Assembly: GCA_018401705.1 (NCBI GenBank)
Contig: JAGYKL010000024.1
Span: forward strand, 1-53,946
Direction: 5' to 3'
Source: Bacteroidia bacterium
GTDB lineage: Bacteria > Bacteroidota > Bacteroidia > M30B66
Length of the DNA: 53,946 nucleotides
Part shown: in pieces, positions 1 to 10,553 of the stretch
How the letters are laid out: every line of letters starts with the position of its first letter
Numbering within the stretch: position 1 is the stretch's first letter
Program-made: the position numbers and the translations under genes
Notes under the pieces: generated by a model
What the model saw: only the letters and a program-made list of their open reading frames with translations
Databases searched by the model: none
What the model was told of the DNA's origin: nothing

Positions 1-75
1 ATGTACAAATTCAACCGCACAACGGGTATATTTAATCCTAATTTAGCCGAAATTACTTTTCAATATACGTTTTAG
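1..75 (+). CDS. Possible 3' end of an outer-membrane beta-barrel gene (partial)
   Basis: Frame 1 is open from the first base to a TAG at 73-75. The last residues, LAEITFQYTF, alternate hydrophobic and polar residues and end in phenylalanine. That is the usual C-terminal signature of outer-membrane beta-barrel proteins recognised by the BAM complex. Only 24 codons are visible, so this may be chance. The ATG at base 1 need not be a start, because the gene would begin outside the window. Confidence 0.3.
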   Translation: MYKFNRTTGIFNPNLAEITFQYTF

Positions 76-164
76 TCATTTCACCAAAGTCTAATTCAAA
101 TGGCGCGCTATTATGGTTTTTCTATTATAGTAATAGTAGAATCCTCCACTCTACTCAAGCAAAG

Positions 165-704
165 CTATTTTGAAAGTCGACTTTCTAAAAATTCCTTTTT
201 GCTTTTGAGTTGATGCAGTTCGAGTTCTATTTTAAAGATATGCGCTAAGCCTCCGTTTTTGAGATTGAGTTGTGCGTTAAGCTTCTGAACCTCGATCCAC
301 TTGAAATGAATAGCTTTCATATCCGATTTCAAGGCCTGGATTGATTCTTCGAAATGAAGGATTGCCATGAGCCGGTTTTGGAGTTTCTGATAGGTGTTTA
401 GGGCTATTTGTAGCGCCAATTCCTGGGCTTCGATTTTTACTTGCATGCGCGCAAGCTGACGATTGGTCTCCGCCTGAAGAATTTCAGCATGCTCTTGTTG
501 AAGTCGCTCTAGTACTTCTAAAGCATAGGGCTCCGGGGGACGAAAGATGGCCTCGAAAAGCGCATCAACACATTGGCTGTCTTCATGAGATAGCGTTCGC
601 TGGTTACGCTCATGCATGCTCACGGCACTTCTTGAAATTCCGAGGAAGTCGGCTAGATCATTCTGTGTGATCTCTAATACTTTTCTGATTCGCTCAATTT
701 TCAT
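165..704 (-). CDS. XRE-family helix-turn-helix regulator with long coiled-coil tail
   Basis: This is probably a DNA-binding transcription regulator. From the ATG at 704 it starts MKIERIRKVLEITQNDLADF. Residues about 1-45 form a Cro/C1-type helix-turn-helix (LADFLGISRSAVSMHER is the recognition part). The remaining ~130 residues are rich in Leu, Gln, Lys and Glu and look like a continuous coiled coil, suggesting oligomerisation. The frame stays open upstream to an ATG at 764 and a TTG at 794. I prefer 704 because the HTH starts there, and because the other starts lie inside two copies of the TTGTGTCA repeat array (756-763 and 787-794). The divergent neighbour at 1052 is also a coiled-coil protein. 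The array between them is the obvious candidate binding site, so autoregulation is likely. The target, ligand and pathway are unknown. Confidence 0.75.
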   Translation of the reverse strand: MKIERIRKVLEITQNDLADFLGISRSAVSMHERNQRTLSHEDSQCVDALFEAIFRPPEPYALEVLERLQQEHAEILQAETNRQLARMQVKIEAQELALQIALNTYQKLQNRLMAILHFEESIQALKSDMKAIHFKWIEVQKLNAQLNLKNGGLAHIFKIELELHQLKSKKEFLESRLSK

Positions 705-755
705 CGGCTGGGGATTAACAGATGTAAAAAATCGCCACAAATCCTTGCTCCAAGC

Positions 756-919
756 TTGTGTCATTTTTTGGAGGCTACCCCTAGTTTGACACAAACCGCT
801 TCAAATTATTTTGTGTCAAAAAAAACTGTGTCACAATCTTGCGACACAAAAAATCTTGACACAACAAGTATAAATAAAATTTGTGTCACTTAAATGACGA
901 TTGTCGTATTTTGACACAA
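756..919. promoter_or_regulatory. Eight-copy TTGTGTCA operator array with mirror-symmetric spacing
   Basis: Eight sites match TTGTGTCA or its complement TGACACAA. They lie at 756-763 (+), 787-794 (-), 811-818 (+), 826-833 (+, CTGTGTCA), 842-849 (-, CGACACAA), 857-864 (-), 881-888 (+) and 912-919 (-). Start-to-start distances are 31, 24, 15, 16, 15, 24 and 31 bp, a perfect mirror about position 837.5, and the orientations mirror as well. The spacers do not pair with each other, so this is an ordered set of sites rather than a decayed long palindrome. It lies between two divergent genes, one encoding an HTH protein. The likely role is cooperative binding and autoregulation by that protein. A partition or iteron-like role cannot be excluded. 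Confidence 0.8.
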
Positions 920-1051
920 TTTTTATTTACCTGTTTTACAGCAATTTAACAAAGCTTATCACCCAAAAGGAGTAGACAAAGTAGAATGAGACAGTGTATG
1001 TCAAAGTCACATTTTGACTTATACTTGATTATAATTTTAAATCCTTTACTT

Positions 1052-1468
1052 ATGAGTTACTCTTTAAACAAGATCACAACCATAGAAGATTGTGATTTAC
1101 TAATCGAAAACGCCAACAACGAGAAAAGTGAGTTGGAATTCCGCATTCTTAGCCTTCAACGTCAGAAGGAGAGCTATTCTAACAACTCTTTCGAAGTTAG
1201 CACAGAACTTCAATTAGTACAGAACCAATTAGATGGTGTTAATTCTGTTTTGGCAGTTCTGCCTGATGGCAATGACAAGGACGAAGCCATCATTAAGAAA
1301 GCGAAATATGAGCTCCAGCTATTAGTTCTCAACCGACGTCAAAAGGCATATGGCACCATAGCCCTTCTAGACAAAGAGTTAGATCTGGAACGTGCCGAAA
1401 GCCAAATGGCTTCCATTGATGATTATTTAGCTCAAATTGAAGCAAGAAAAATTGAATTGAATGCTTAA
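1052..1468 (+). CDS. Small coiled-coil protein of unknown function
   Basis: I do not recognise a named family. From the ATG at 1052 (MSYSLNKITTIEDCDLLI) it is 138 residues long, acidic and almost wholly helical, with heptad-like Leu/Ile/Ala spacing and a short break at LPDGNDKDE near the middle. The frame extends upstream to 986, but those residues are hydrophobic and poorly coiled-coil-like, so 1052 is the better start. It has no signal peptide or membrane segment once that start is used. It is divergent from the HTH regulator and shares its repeat-array upstream region. The final ~45 residues weakly resemble the regulator's C-terminal coiled coil (LN followed at similar spacing by EL-x-L), so the two may interact. 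That is inference. A strong terminator follows. Confidence 0.6.
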   Translation: MSYSLNKITTIEDCDLLIENANNEKSELEFRILSLQRQKESYSNNSFEVSTELQLVQNQLDGVNSVLAVLPDGNDKDEAIIKKAKYELQLLVLNRRQKAYGTIALLDKELDLERAESQMASIDDYLAQIEARKIELNA

Positions 1469-1490
1469 GTCCTGATTTTACTTTAAAGAA

Positions 1491-1528
1491 AAGAGACCGT
1501 TTGAAAATTGCTTTTCAGACGGTCTCTT
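1491..1528. terminator. Bidirectional intrinsic terminator
   Basis: A 17-bp stem with one mismatch (AAGAGACCGTTTGAAAA paired with TTTTCAGACGGTCTCTT) closes a 4-base TTGC loop. T-rich tracts flank it on both strands. It sits between the ends of the convergent coiled-coil gene (ends 1468) and katG (ends 1548) and should terminate both. Confidence 0.85.
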
Positions 1529-1547
1529 TAATTTCATAATTTAAAAT

Positions 1548-3920
<2,373 letters not shown>

Positions 3921-3924
3921 AAAC

Positions 3925-3939
3925 GATATTATAGATATC
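3925..3939. promoter_or_regulatory. OxyR/LysR-type binding site
   Basis: GATATTATAGATATC is a near-perfect inverted repeat of the form GATA-N7-TATC, the size and symmetry of LysR-type and OxyR half-site pairs. It lies immediately upstream of the katG -33 element, where an activator would contact polymerase, and 17 bp before the oxyR start, where the same protein would control itself. Confidence 0.55.
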
Positions 3940-3955
3940 ATCATTGACACAGTAG

Positions 3956-4895
3956 ATGAATATACAGCAAATTCAATATGTATTAGCGCTTGCAGAAGTT
4001 CGTCATTTCGAGAGGGCTGCAGATAAATGCTTTGTTACGCAATCGACTTTAAGCACTATGATTTCCCGATTCGAGGATGAACTGGGAATTCAAATTTTGA
4101 CCGAAAAAGAAAGCCTTTGCAACTTACCATTGAAGGAGGTTTGCTCATTGAACAATTAAAAAGATTCAGCGGGAGCTTGATCAACTAAAAGAAATAGCAT
4201 GAAATAAAAGGAGAAGTTAGAGGAAACCTCACTATTTCAGTAATTCCTACAGTTGCTCCATTTATTTTACCCCTATTTCTTCAAGAATTTGCGGGTAAAT
4301 TCCCGGAATTAAAAATCGAGATCAAGGAGCAAACTACTTCAGAAATTATTAATAATTTAAAAACAGAACGCTTGATATTGGTATTATTTCAATTCCAATG
4401 CAAGAAGATGACATTGTTGAAATAAAGCTCTATGATGAGCCATTCTTGTATTTTGATATGAGTAAAAACACGTCAAAAACAATTAAATCCAAAAATATAA
4501 ATACAAATAATTTATGTCTTCTTGAAGAGGGCCATTGCATGAGAGTGCAGGTGATGCACCTATGCGACCTTCATAAAAACAATATAACAAGACTCTTAAA
4601 TTTCGATTATAAAGCAGGATCTATCGATAGTCTTTTGAGATTTGTAAAGTTTAATAATGCGGCAACCTTACTTCCCTTTTTGTCTACTCTCGATATTTCT
4701 CCTGAAGAAAGAGTGCACCTTAACAAAATTGTTAATCCTGTCCCCTACCGAAGTATTGGTATTGTTGTTCATCGTCATTTTGTTAAATATAAAATCTTAG
4801 ACAAGCTTAAAGAAGATATTCTCAGTAAAGTTTTACCTTATTTACCAAAGCAAAGCGAATCAGGCAAGGAACTTTCACCAATAAATTTTGATTAA
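3956..4895 (+). pseudogene. oxyR: oxyR, hydrogen-peroxide-sensing LysR-type regulator, frameshifted
   Basis: The N-terminus (MNIQQIQYVLALAEVRHFER, then VTQSTLSTMISRFEDELG) is a LysR-type winged HTH of OxyR. The last ~165 residues carry the redox cysteine pair in GHCMRVQVMHLC, nine residues apart as for Cys199 and Cys208 of E. coli OxyR. The gene is divergent from katG, the classic arrangement. The reading frame is broken by four single-base-scale indels: one base missing near 4097-4098, one missing in the A-run 4158-4162, one extra (or two missing) at 4200, and one missing at 4371-4373. Restoring them gives one OxyR-length protein of about 312 residues with no other stop. It is either a recently decayed gene or a stretch of poor sequence. 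The intact redox motif argues for recent damage or error. Confidence 0.85.
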
Positions 4896-5077
4896 TTCAA
4901 TAGTGCCTCAATGCAAGAGTATTGATTTTTTTAACTGATTTTCTTATTCAATAAGGTATCCAATTATTTGATTATTTAAAACCATGACATACGCGTGTAT
5001 TTTTCTTCCATATAATTATTTAATATGCATTCTTCAGGTATAAATTTTTAATTGATAAATATTCCTACCTTGTAAGC

Positions 5078-7009
5078 ATGAAAGCTATTTCTTCACTTAT
5101 TTATTTTCTTTTGCTTTCGTCAATCGGAGTAAGCCAAACTAAATTCATTAAAGAATTAAGCGATGAAACTTTTGGCTCGCGATTAAGAGTTTTACCTACT
5201 AATGATTTAGGCTGGGTTCTTTATTCAAAAGAAAGCTTAAAAATTTCGAAATTTAATTTATGTGGTGAAGAAGTTTGGAGTAAACAACTCGAAATACCTA
5301 ATGTTACAAGCTCACTTAATGACATTATCGCAACTTCAGACGGCGGTTTCGTTATATTAAGCCGAAAGGTAATAATTAACAATAACTATCCTGTAATTAC
5401 TAAACTTGACCAAAATGGAGAAATAACTTGGTCAACATCGTACAGTAATGCTAATTATGATTATTTTCCATATACAATTACTGAAGATCAAAATGGGAAT
5501 CTCATCATTTTTGCTAATGTAACCGAGCTTACTACAAACAATGTTTTTAATGTAATAACCAAAGTTAGTTCGGCAGGAAATTTCTTGCAGGCGAAATTTT
5601 ACAACCACGGCGGAATTTGGGGTGGAGCAATTTCAACCAGTGATAATGGTGTTCTTTTTAGAACGGGATCTATTTTGGTCAAACTAAATTCAAACTTAGA
5701 TGTTCAGTGGTCGAGCAATGTCGCTGCCGGAACTTATCACTACAATGCTCCCATTGAAGTAGAAAATGGATATATTTTCTCGGGATATAATCAAGGGAGC
5801 CAGTTAATTTCATATTACAAACTCAGTTTACAAGGCAATCTACTTTGGGGTGGCAGAAAGACAAGCGATATGGTGGGCATACCAATGAAATTAAGAATGA
5901 ATCAAGACGGAAATTTATCAGCTCTTTTTAATAGAACCTCAGGTGGAAATACTTTTATTACCACACTGGAATTCGATTCTGAATTAAATGTTTTAAATCA
6001 GAACTCTTTGGCAAACTCTTCACTTGTTGCGAGCGATATGTGTTTTATTTCTAACGGGAACCCTATAATATCGGGAATTTCAGGAAGCAAAGCTTTTTTT
6101 GCCCGATTAGATAATGATTTTAATTCGGGATGTGATATTCAGATTGAACCTGTACAGTTTAATTTAGAACCGGTAGTCGTAAATGCAATTACTACAATAA
6201 GCAATGAGCTTTTATTGACTGCAAATACATCCCCTTTTTCTTTTACTAATCTTGATACAGAAACAGCAAGTATTTGCAGCAATATCAAATTTTTGAATTT
6301 AGGCAACGACACCTTATTATGTGATGGCGAGAGCATGGTTCTGGAGAATCAAACCGGAGATGTTTTTGATTTATATCAATGGTCTACCGGAGAAACAACA
6401 CCTTCAATTACAATAAATGATGCAGGAATTTACTGGCTGTTGGTTGAAGATTTTTGCGATGTAAACAGGGCTAATGATACTATTTTCATAGAAATCATTC
6501 CTGCTGAGAAAGCAGAACTTGGAAATGATTTATTGCTTTGCGAAGACTCTAAACATATATTTTATGCTCCTGCATGTAACGATTGTTCATTTGCTTGGAG
6601 TAATGGGTCCATTGAAGATTCAATAATAATTGACTCAAAAGCACTGGTATGGCTAGAAATTACAAATTCGAACGGATGCATAAGTATTGATTCTGTTGAT
6701 GTTGATTATGGGTTTTGCGAATGCAATCTGTATTTACCCAATTCCTTTTCGCCTAATGGCGACGGATTAAATGAGAAATTCGGGCCCAAATATTTTTGTG
6801 ATGTGGCTAATTATTCATTTCAAATTTTTGATAGATGGGGGGAAGAGCTTTTCAGTACAAATCAAATAGACCTATTGTGGGATGGTACATTTAGAAATCA
6901 AAAAGTGCCTTTAGATATTTATTCATATGTGATTAAATATTCACCGGTATTTCTTGGCAAAAAGCAAAATGCTGTTACTCAGACTGGGATGATTTCGTTA
7001 GTAAATTAA
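5078..7009 (+). CDS. Secreted protein with type B T9SS (gliding-associated) C-terminal domain
   Basis: A 643-residue exported protein of unknown role. An N-terminal signal peptide ends near GVSQTK. Residues about 25-350 are a series of beta-strand repeats of the 'TSDGGFVILS ... KLDQNGEITWS' kind, typical of extracellular beta-propellers. Two short Ig-like segments follow, with LGND-LLC and YQWSTGE motifs. From about residue 553 (LPNSFSPNGDGLNEKFG ... IFDRWGEELF ... WDGT) it has the gliding-motility-associated C-terminal domain that directs type B T9SS secretion and surface attachment. It stands alone, with noncoding DNA on both sides. Ligand or substrate cannot be read from the sequence. Confidence 0.85.
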   Translation: MKAISSLIYFLLLSSIGVSQTKFIKELSDETFGSRLRVLPTNDLGWVLYSKESLKISKFNLCGEEVWSKQLEIPNVTSSLNDIIATSDGGFVILSRKVIINNNYPVITKLDQNGEITWSTSYSNANYDYFPYTITEDQNGNLIIFANVTELTTNNVFNVITKVSSAGNFLQAKFYNHGGIWGGAISTSDNGVLFRTGSILVKLNSNLDVQWSSNVAAGTYHYNAPIEVENGYIFSGYNQGSQLISYYKLSLQGNLLWGGRKTSDMVGIPMKLRMNQDGNLSALFNRTSGGNTFITTLEFDSELNVLNQNSLANSSLVASDMCFISNGNPIISGISGSKAFFARLDNDFNSGCDIQIEPVQFNLEPVVVNAITTISNELLLTANTSPFSFTNLDTETASICSNIKFLNLGNDTLLCDGESMVLENQTGDVFDLYQWSTGETTPSITINDAGIYWLLVEDFCDVNRANDTIFIEIIPAEKAELGNDLLLCEDSKHIFYAPACNDCSFAWSNGSIEDSIIIDSKALVWLEITNSNGCISIDSVDVDYGFCECNLYLPNSFSPNGDGLNEKFGPKYFCDVANYSFQIFDRWGEELFSTNQIDLLWDGTFRNQKVPLDIYSYVIKYSPVFLGKKQNAVTQTGMISLVN

Positions 7010-7144
7010 ATATATATAATGCTTTTTATCAGGTATTTATAAACTGATATAAACTTTGTTTAAGGAAGAATTGTTGATTTACTTAATTAAGAGTAATACC
7101 ACAAAAACAAGCAGGATTTCCTGCATCAAACACAGTACCTTAAA

Positions 7145-7750
7145 ATGAAAACTATCATTGTAATTGGTTCTTTAGTCATTCTTTTTATAGCCTTTCAAGC
7201 TTTTATAACTATGGGAACAAATAAGACAGAAAATCAGCCTTACAAGCTTTTAACAAAATATGAAAACGTAGAAATTCGGTTTTATCCTTCGGTTACGATG
7301 GCAACGGTAACTTCTTCAGCAAAAAATTATAAGGAATTAAGTAGTCCCGGATTTAGAAAGCTAGCCGGCTATATTTTCGGAGGCAATGCAGAAGACAAGA
7401 AAATTGCCATGACTTCTCCGGTTCACATGGATATAAATGACAGTGCTTCCTCTATGAGTTTTGTCATGCCATCAGAATACACCGTGGATGCTTTGCCCCA
7501 ACCTAATGACAAAGAAGTAAACTTAAGCACTACAGAAGATGATTACGTTGCAGCTATTCGGTTTGGAGGATTCACTGATGATGCTAAACTAGAGCTGCAT
7601 AAAAATGAATTAATAATCAAACTTCAAGAATTAGGAATTACTCATAAAAATAACTTTCGTTATTTAGGTTATAACCCTCCATATCAAGTTGTTGGCAGGA
7701 GAAATGAAGTAATCGTGAGTATTAATTTCGAAAGTATTCCAAATTTGTAG
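7145..7750 (+). CDS. SOUL-family heme-binding protein, membrane anchored
   Basis: Residues 1-22 form one hydrophobic segment, a signal anchor or signal peptide. The rest matches the SOUL/HBP fold: YKLLTKYENVEIRFYPSV at the start of the domain, then GFRKLAGYIFGGN, KIAMTSPVHM and a C-terminal YNPPYQV-x-RRNEV. Family members bind heme or porphyrins, but their physiological role in bacteria is poorly defined. The stop is 14 bp before the pirin gene on the same strand, so the two are probably co-transcribed. Both look exported, which points to a small envelope redox or heme-related unit (inference). Confidence 0.85.
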   Translation: MKTIIVIGSLVILFIAFQAFITMGTNKTENQPYKLLTKYENVEIRFYPSVTMATVTSSAKNYKELSSPGFRKLAGYIFGGNAEDKKIAMTSPVHMDINDSASSMSFVMPSEYTVDALPQPNDKEVNLSTTEDDYVAAIRFGGFTDDAKLELHKNELIIKLQELGITHKNNFRYLGYNPPYQVVGRRNEVIVSINFESIPNL

Positions 7751-7764
7751 TTTAATTTTGGTCA

Positions 7765-8916
7765 ATGATGAGCAAATCTCTTCCACGTAGAAATTTCTTA
7801 AGCAGAGGGCTGCTTGCAATAGGCAGTGCTCTTGCTATGCCGGCTGTTCATGCTGCTAAATCAATTAAAGAGGTAACTTCAAGAAATCCGACTATGTCGC
7901 CAATAAAAAATATTAAGCCATTGGGTTTTCAATGGGAAACGGCTGATCCATTTTTATTTTGTGTGCATCATGAAGATGCTTTCCCCAAGGGGAATGCACA
8001 AATGGGTCCTGAAACCAATCATTTGAAAGGTCGCCACATTGGAGATGATTTTATCATTAAAGATGGATTTAGGATGTATCATGGAAAAACGGTTCCCGGG
8101 TTTCCGGGGCATCCACATCGTGGCTTTGAAACAATTACAGTGGTTAGAAAAGGTATAGTTGATCATGCCGATTCTTTAGGAGCAGCGGGAAGATATGGAA
8201 ATGGAGATGTTCAATGGATGACAGCCGGAGGTGGAGTTCAGCACTCTGAAATGTTTCCATTAATTGCTGAGGATAAAGAAAATCCGATGGAACTCTTTCA
8301 GATTTGGCTAAATCTTCCGAAAAAGAATAAGATGGTTAAGCCTCATTTTAAAATGCTTTGGAAAGAGTCGATTCCCATTCATTCTCATAAAGATACTTCA
8401 GGTAAAACAACTAAAATTGAGATTATTGCAGGTACTATCTTCGGAAAAAAAGCGGCTACTCCTCCACCCGATTCCTGGGCGGCAGATCCAAAAAACGAGG
8501 TAGGCATATTTAATATCCTCATGCAAGCAGGAGCATCGCTTAAACTTCCGCCGACAGGCGTAAACATTAATAGAACTGCTTATTATTATGAAGGCGAAGG
8601 ATTGACTTTGGACGGGAAATTAATTCCAAAATACCATGCCATTGAGCTAAAGCCTGATGCAGAAATAAATCTTGTTGCCGGCCCGGGTGTTGAAACAAAT
8701 ATTTTAATTCTTCAGGGAAAACCCATTGGAGAACCGGTGATTCAATACGGTCCTTTTGTGATGAATACCAAAGAGGAGATAAATCAAGCTTTTGAAGATT
8801 ATCACCGAACAAAGTTCGGCGGATGGCCCTGGCCGAAATACGACCAAGTTCACCCAAGAAATAAGTCGCGATTTGCAAAACATGCCGACGGTACTGAGGA
8901 AATCAAATCGAGCTGA
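7765..8916 (+). CDS. Tat-exported pirin family protein
   Basis: Pirins are bicupin metalloproteins. Some bacterial ones act as quercetin dioxygenases and others regulate partner enzymes. The metal-binding set is visible: His116 and His118 in GHPHRGFET, and His160 and Glu162 in GGGVQHSEMF. The C-terminal pirin cupin follows to about residue 330. Length is 383 residues, longer than most pirins because of a ~45-residue leader. The leader begins MSKSLPRRNFLSRGLL and contains a twin-arginine motif, a hydrophobic core and AVHA before a likely cleavage site. Export of a folded metalloprotein by Tat fits, and tatA lies in this window. An alternative start is the second codon (7768). It follows a SOUL gene by 14 bp. 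Confidence 0.9.
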   Translation: MMSKSLPRRNFLSRGLLAIGSALAMPAVHAAKSIKEVTSRNPTMSPIKNIKPLGFQWETADPFLFCVHHEDAFPKGNAQMGPETNHLKGRHIGDDFIIKDGFRMYHGKTVPGFPGHPHRGFETITVVRKGIVDHADSLGAAGRYGNGDVQWMTAGGGVQHSEMFPLIAEDKENPMELFQIWLNLPKKNKMVKPHFKMLWKESIPIHSHKDTSGKTTKIEIIAGTIFGKKAATPPPDSWAADPKNEVGIFNILMQAGASLKLPPTGVNINRTAYYYEGEGLTLDGKLIPKYHAIELKPDAEINLVAGPGVETNILILQGKPIGEPVIQYGPFVMNTKEEINQAFEDYHRTKFGGWPWPKYDQVHPRNKSRFAKHADGTEEIKSS

Positions 8917-9018
8917 TAAATAGCCGGAAGTATTTTATGTGTTAAATTTTACACCTGATAAATAAGCCTGTCAAAGTTTGGCCGCATGGTTTCATTGCTT
9001 TGCAATAAATTATTTATC

Positions 9019-10341
9019 ATGGAATTGTTATCTGTTATTATTTGTGGAGCTTGTCTTCTTCTTCTCATTTTGCTTACTCTTAGAAGCAAGAGAGATGATT
9101 CAAGGCTCATTCAGGAGTCACTTCAAACTTATTTACAGCTTGGCTTCAAAGAAAACAGGCTGGAGCTTTCTAATTCATTGAAGGAAAATCGCGAGGAATT
9201 AGCTAATGGCATTGATAAATTGAGTTCGAGGCTCGAGGAGAATCTTCTTAAAATTAGCGACGGACTAAATAGAAATGCCCGCGATAACAGAGAAGATCTA
9301 GCAAAATCTTTGAAAGAATTTAGCGAATCATTTGTGAGCAGTGTCAAGCAATTTAACGATTTGCAAGTGCTAAAATTCACTGAAATGGGTGCAAAACAAG
9401 ACGAGCTAATAAAGAGCACCGAATTAAAACTTGAGAAAATGAGGGAAACGGTAGACGAAAAGCTACACAAGACCCTCGAAGAACGTTTAGGTCAATCGTT
9501 TAAAATTGTTAGCGACCGACTTGAAGCAGTTCAAAAAGGACTAGGCGAAATGCAAAGTCTTGCCAATGGTGTAGGCGATTTAAAGAAGGTTCTGAGCAAT
9601 GTCAAAACCCGGGGTGTTCTTGGCGAGATTCAGCTCGGCAATATTTTAGAACAAATCATGGCTCCAGAGCAGTATTCAGCGAATGTAAAAACTAAGACCG
9701 GGTCTAACGATCATGTTGAATTTGCAATAAAACTTCCGGGAAAAGATGATCATGGCAAGGAGGTTTATTTGCCAATCGATGCCAAATTTCCTCAGGAAGA
9801 TTATTTAAGACTTCAAAGTGCTTATGATTTGGGCGATGTGGGAGCTATTGACCAGGCAAACAAATCGCTGGTTAATTCAATTAAGAAATTCGCCAAAGAC
9901 ATAAGAGATAAATACATTGACCCTCCAAATACAACAGATTTTGGGATTATGTTTCTTCCTATTGAAGGTTTATTTGCAGAAGTAGTGAGACAACCAGAAG
10001 TTGTTTCTATTCTTCAACGTGATTATAAGATTATTGTAACAGGGCCAACGACTCTTGCTGCTATGCTAAACAGTTTACAAATGGGTTTTCAAACTTTAGC
10101 CATTCAAAAAAGAAGTAGCGAGGTATGGCAAATACTAGGTGCAGTAAAAACTGAGTTTGGGAAATTTGGTGGTGTATTGGAAAAAGCGCAAAAGAAAATT
10201 AATGAAGCCAATCAGGAGTTAGATACGCTTGTAGGAACAAGAACTCGAATTATGATTTCAAAATTGCGACAAGTGGAGGAACTACCTAATTCAAATGCAA
10301 TAAACACTTTGGAAATTCCTGATGATTCAGAAGAACTCTAA
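9019..10341 (+). CDS. rmuC: RmuC-type DNA recombination protein
   Basis: RmuC limits recombination at inverted repeats and carries a nuclease-like core. The ATG at 9019 gives MELLSVIICGACLLLLILL, the usual N-terminal membrane anchor, so I prefer it to the upstream start at 8986. A coiled coil of about 150 residues follows (repeated NREELAN, LSSRLEEN, DNREDLAK), then the conserved RmuC domain: NVKTRGVLGEIQLGNILEQI, HVEFAIKLPG, VYLPIDAKFP, and FGIMFLPIEGLFAEV. Its ~440-residue length is normal. No operon partner is evident. Confidence 0.93.
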   Translation: MELLSVIICGACLLLLILLTLRSKRDDSRLIQESLQTYLQLGFKENRLELSNSLKENREELANGIDKLSSRLEENLLKISDGLNRNARDNREDLAKSLKEFSESFVSSVKQFNDLQVLKFTEMGAKQDELIKSTELKLEKMRETVDEKLHKTLEERLGQSFKIVSDRLEAVQKGLGEMQSLANGVGDLKKVLSNVKTRGVLGEIQLGNILEQIMAPEQYSANVKTKTGSNDHVEFAIKLPGKDDHGKEVYLPIDAKFPQEDYLRLQSAYDLGDVGAIDQANKSLVNSIKKFAKDIRDKYIDPPNTTDFGIMFLPIEGLFAEVVRQPEVVSILQRDYKIIVTGPTTLAAMLNSLQMGFQTLAIQKRSSEVWQILGAVKTEFGKFGGVLEKAQKKINEANQELDTLVGTRTRIMISKLRQVEELPNSNAINTLEIPDDSEEL

Positions 10342-10553
10342 AATCATTATGTAATTACTTAGCATACCACATCTATAAATCTACATCGCGTTTTATTAAG
10401 TGAAGCGATGCTTCGGATCAAGAACTTAAATTATTCTGTTGTAATTGATGGATTTTTAATTGAAATTTGATTTATCTTTAATCGATTGATTTAGAACAGT
10501 AATTATTGAACCAATCAAATAAAAACAAACCACTTTAACCATCACTTTTTTTT

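Noticed and set aside
756..919. Array read as a DnaA-box origin of replication or parS cluster
   Set aside because: TTGTGTCA does not match the DnaA box (TTATCCACA type) or the parS palindrome, and no dnaA, dnaN, parA or parB gene is nearby.
756..919. Array read as one decayed long palindrome
   Set aside because: Only the eight sites mirror. Comparing 764-786 with the complement of 889-911 gives few matches, so the spacers are unrelated.
3944..3951. TGACACAG before oxyR as a ninth operator copy
   Set aside because: It is a lone copy with one mismatch, best explained as chance.
10383..10410. CATCGC/GCGATG inverted repeat after rmuC as a terminator or regulator site
   Set aside because: It is only a 6-bp stem with a long loop and no T-tract.
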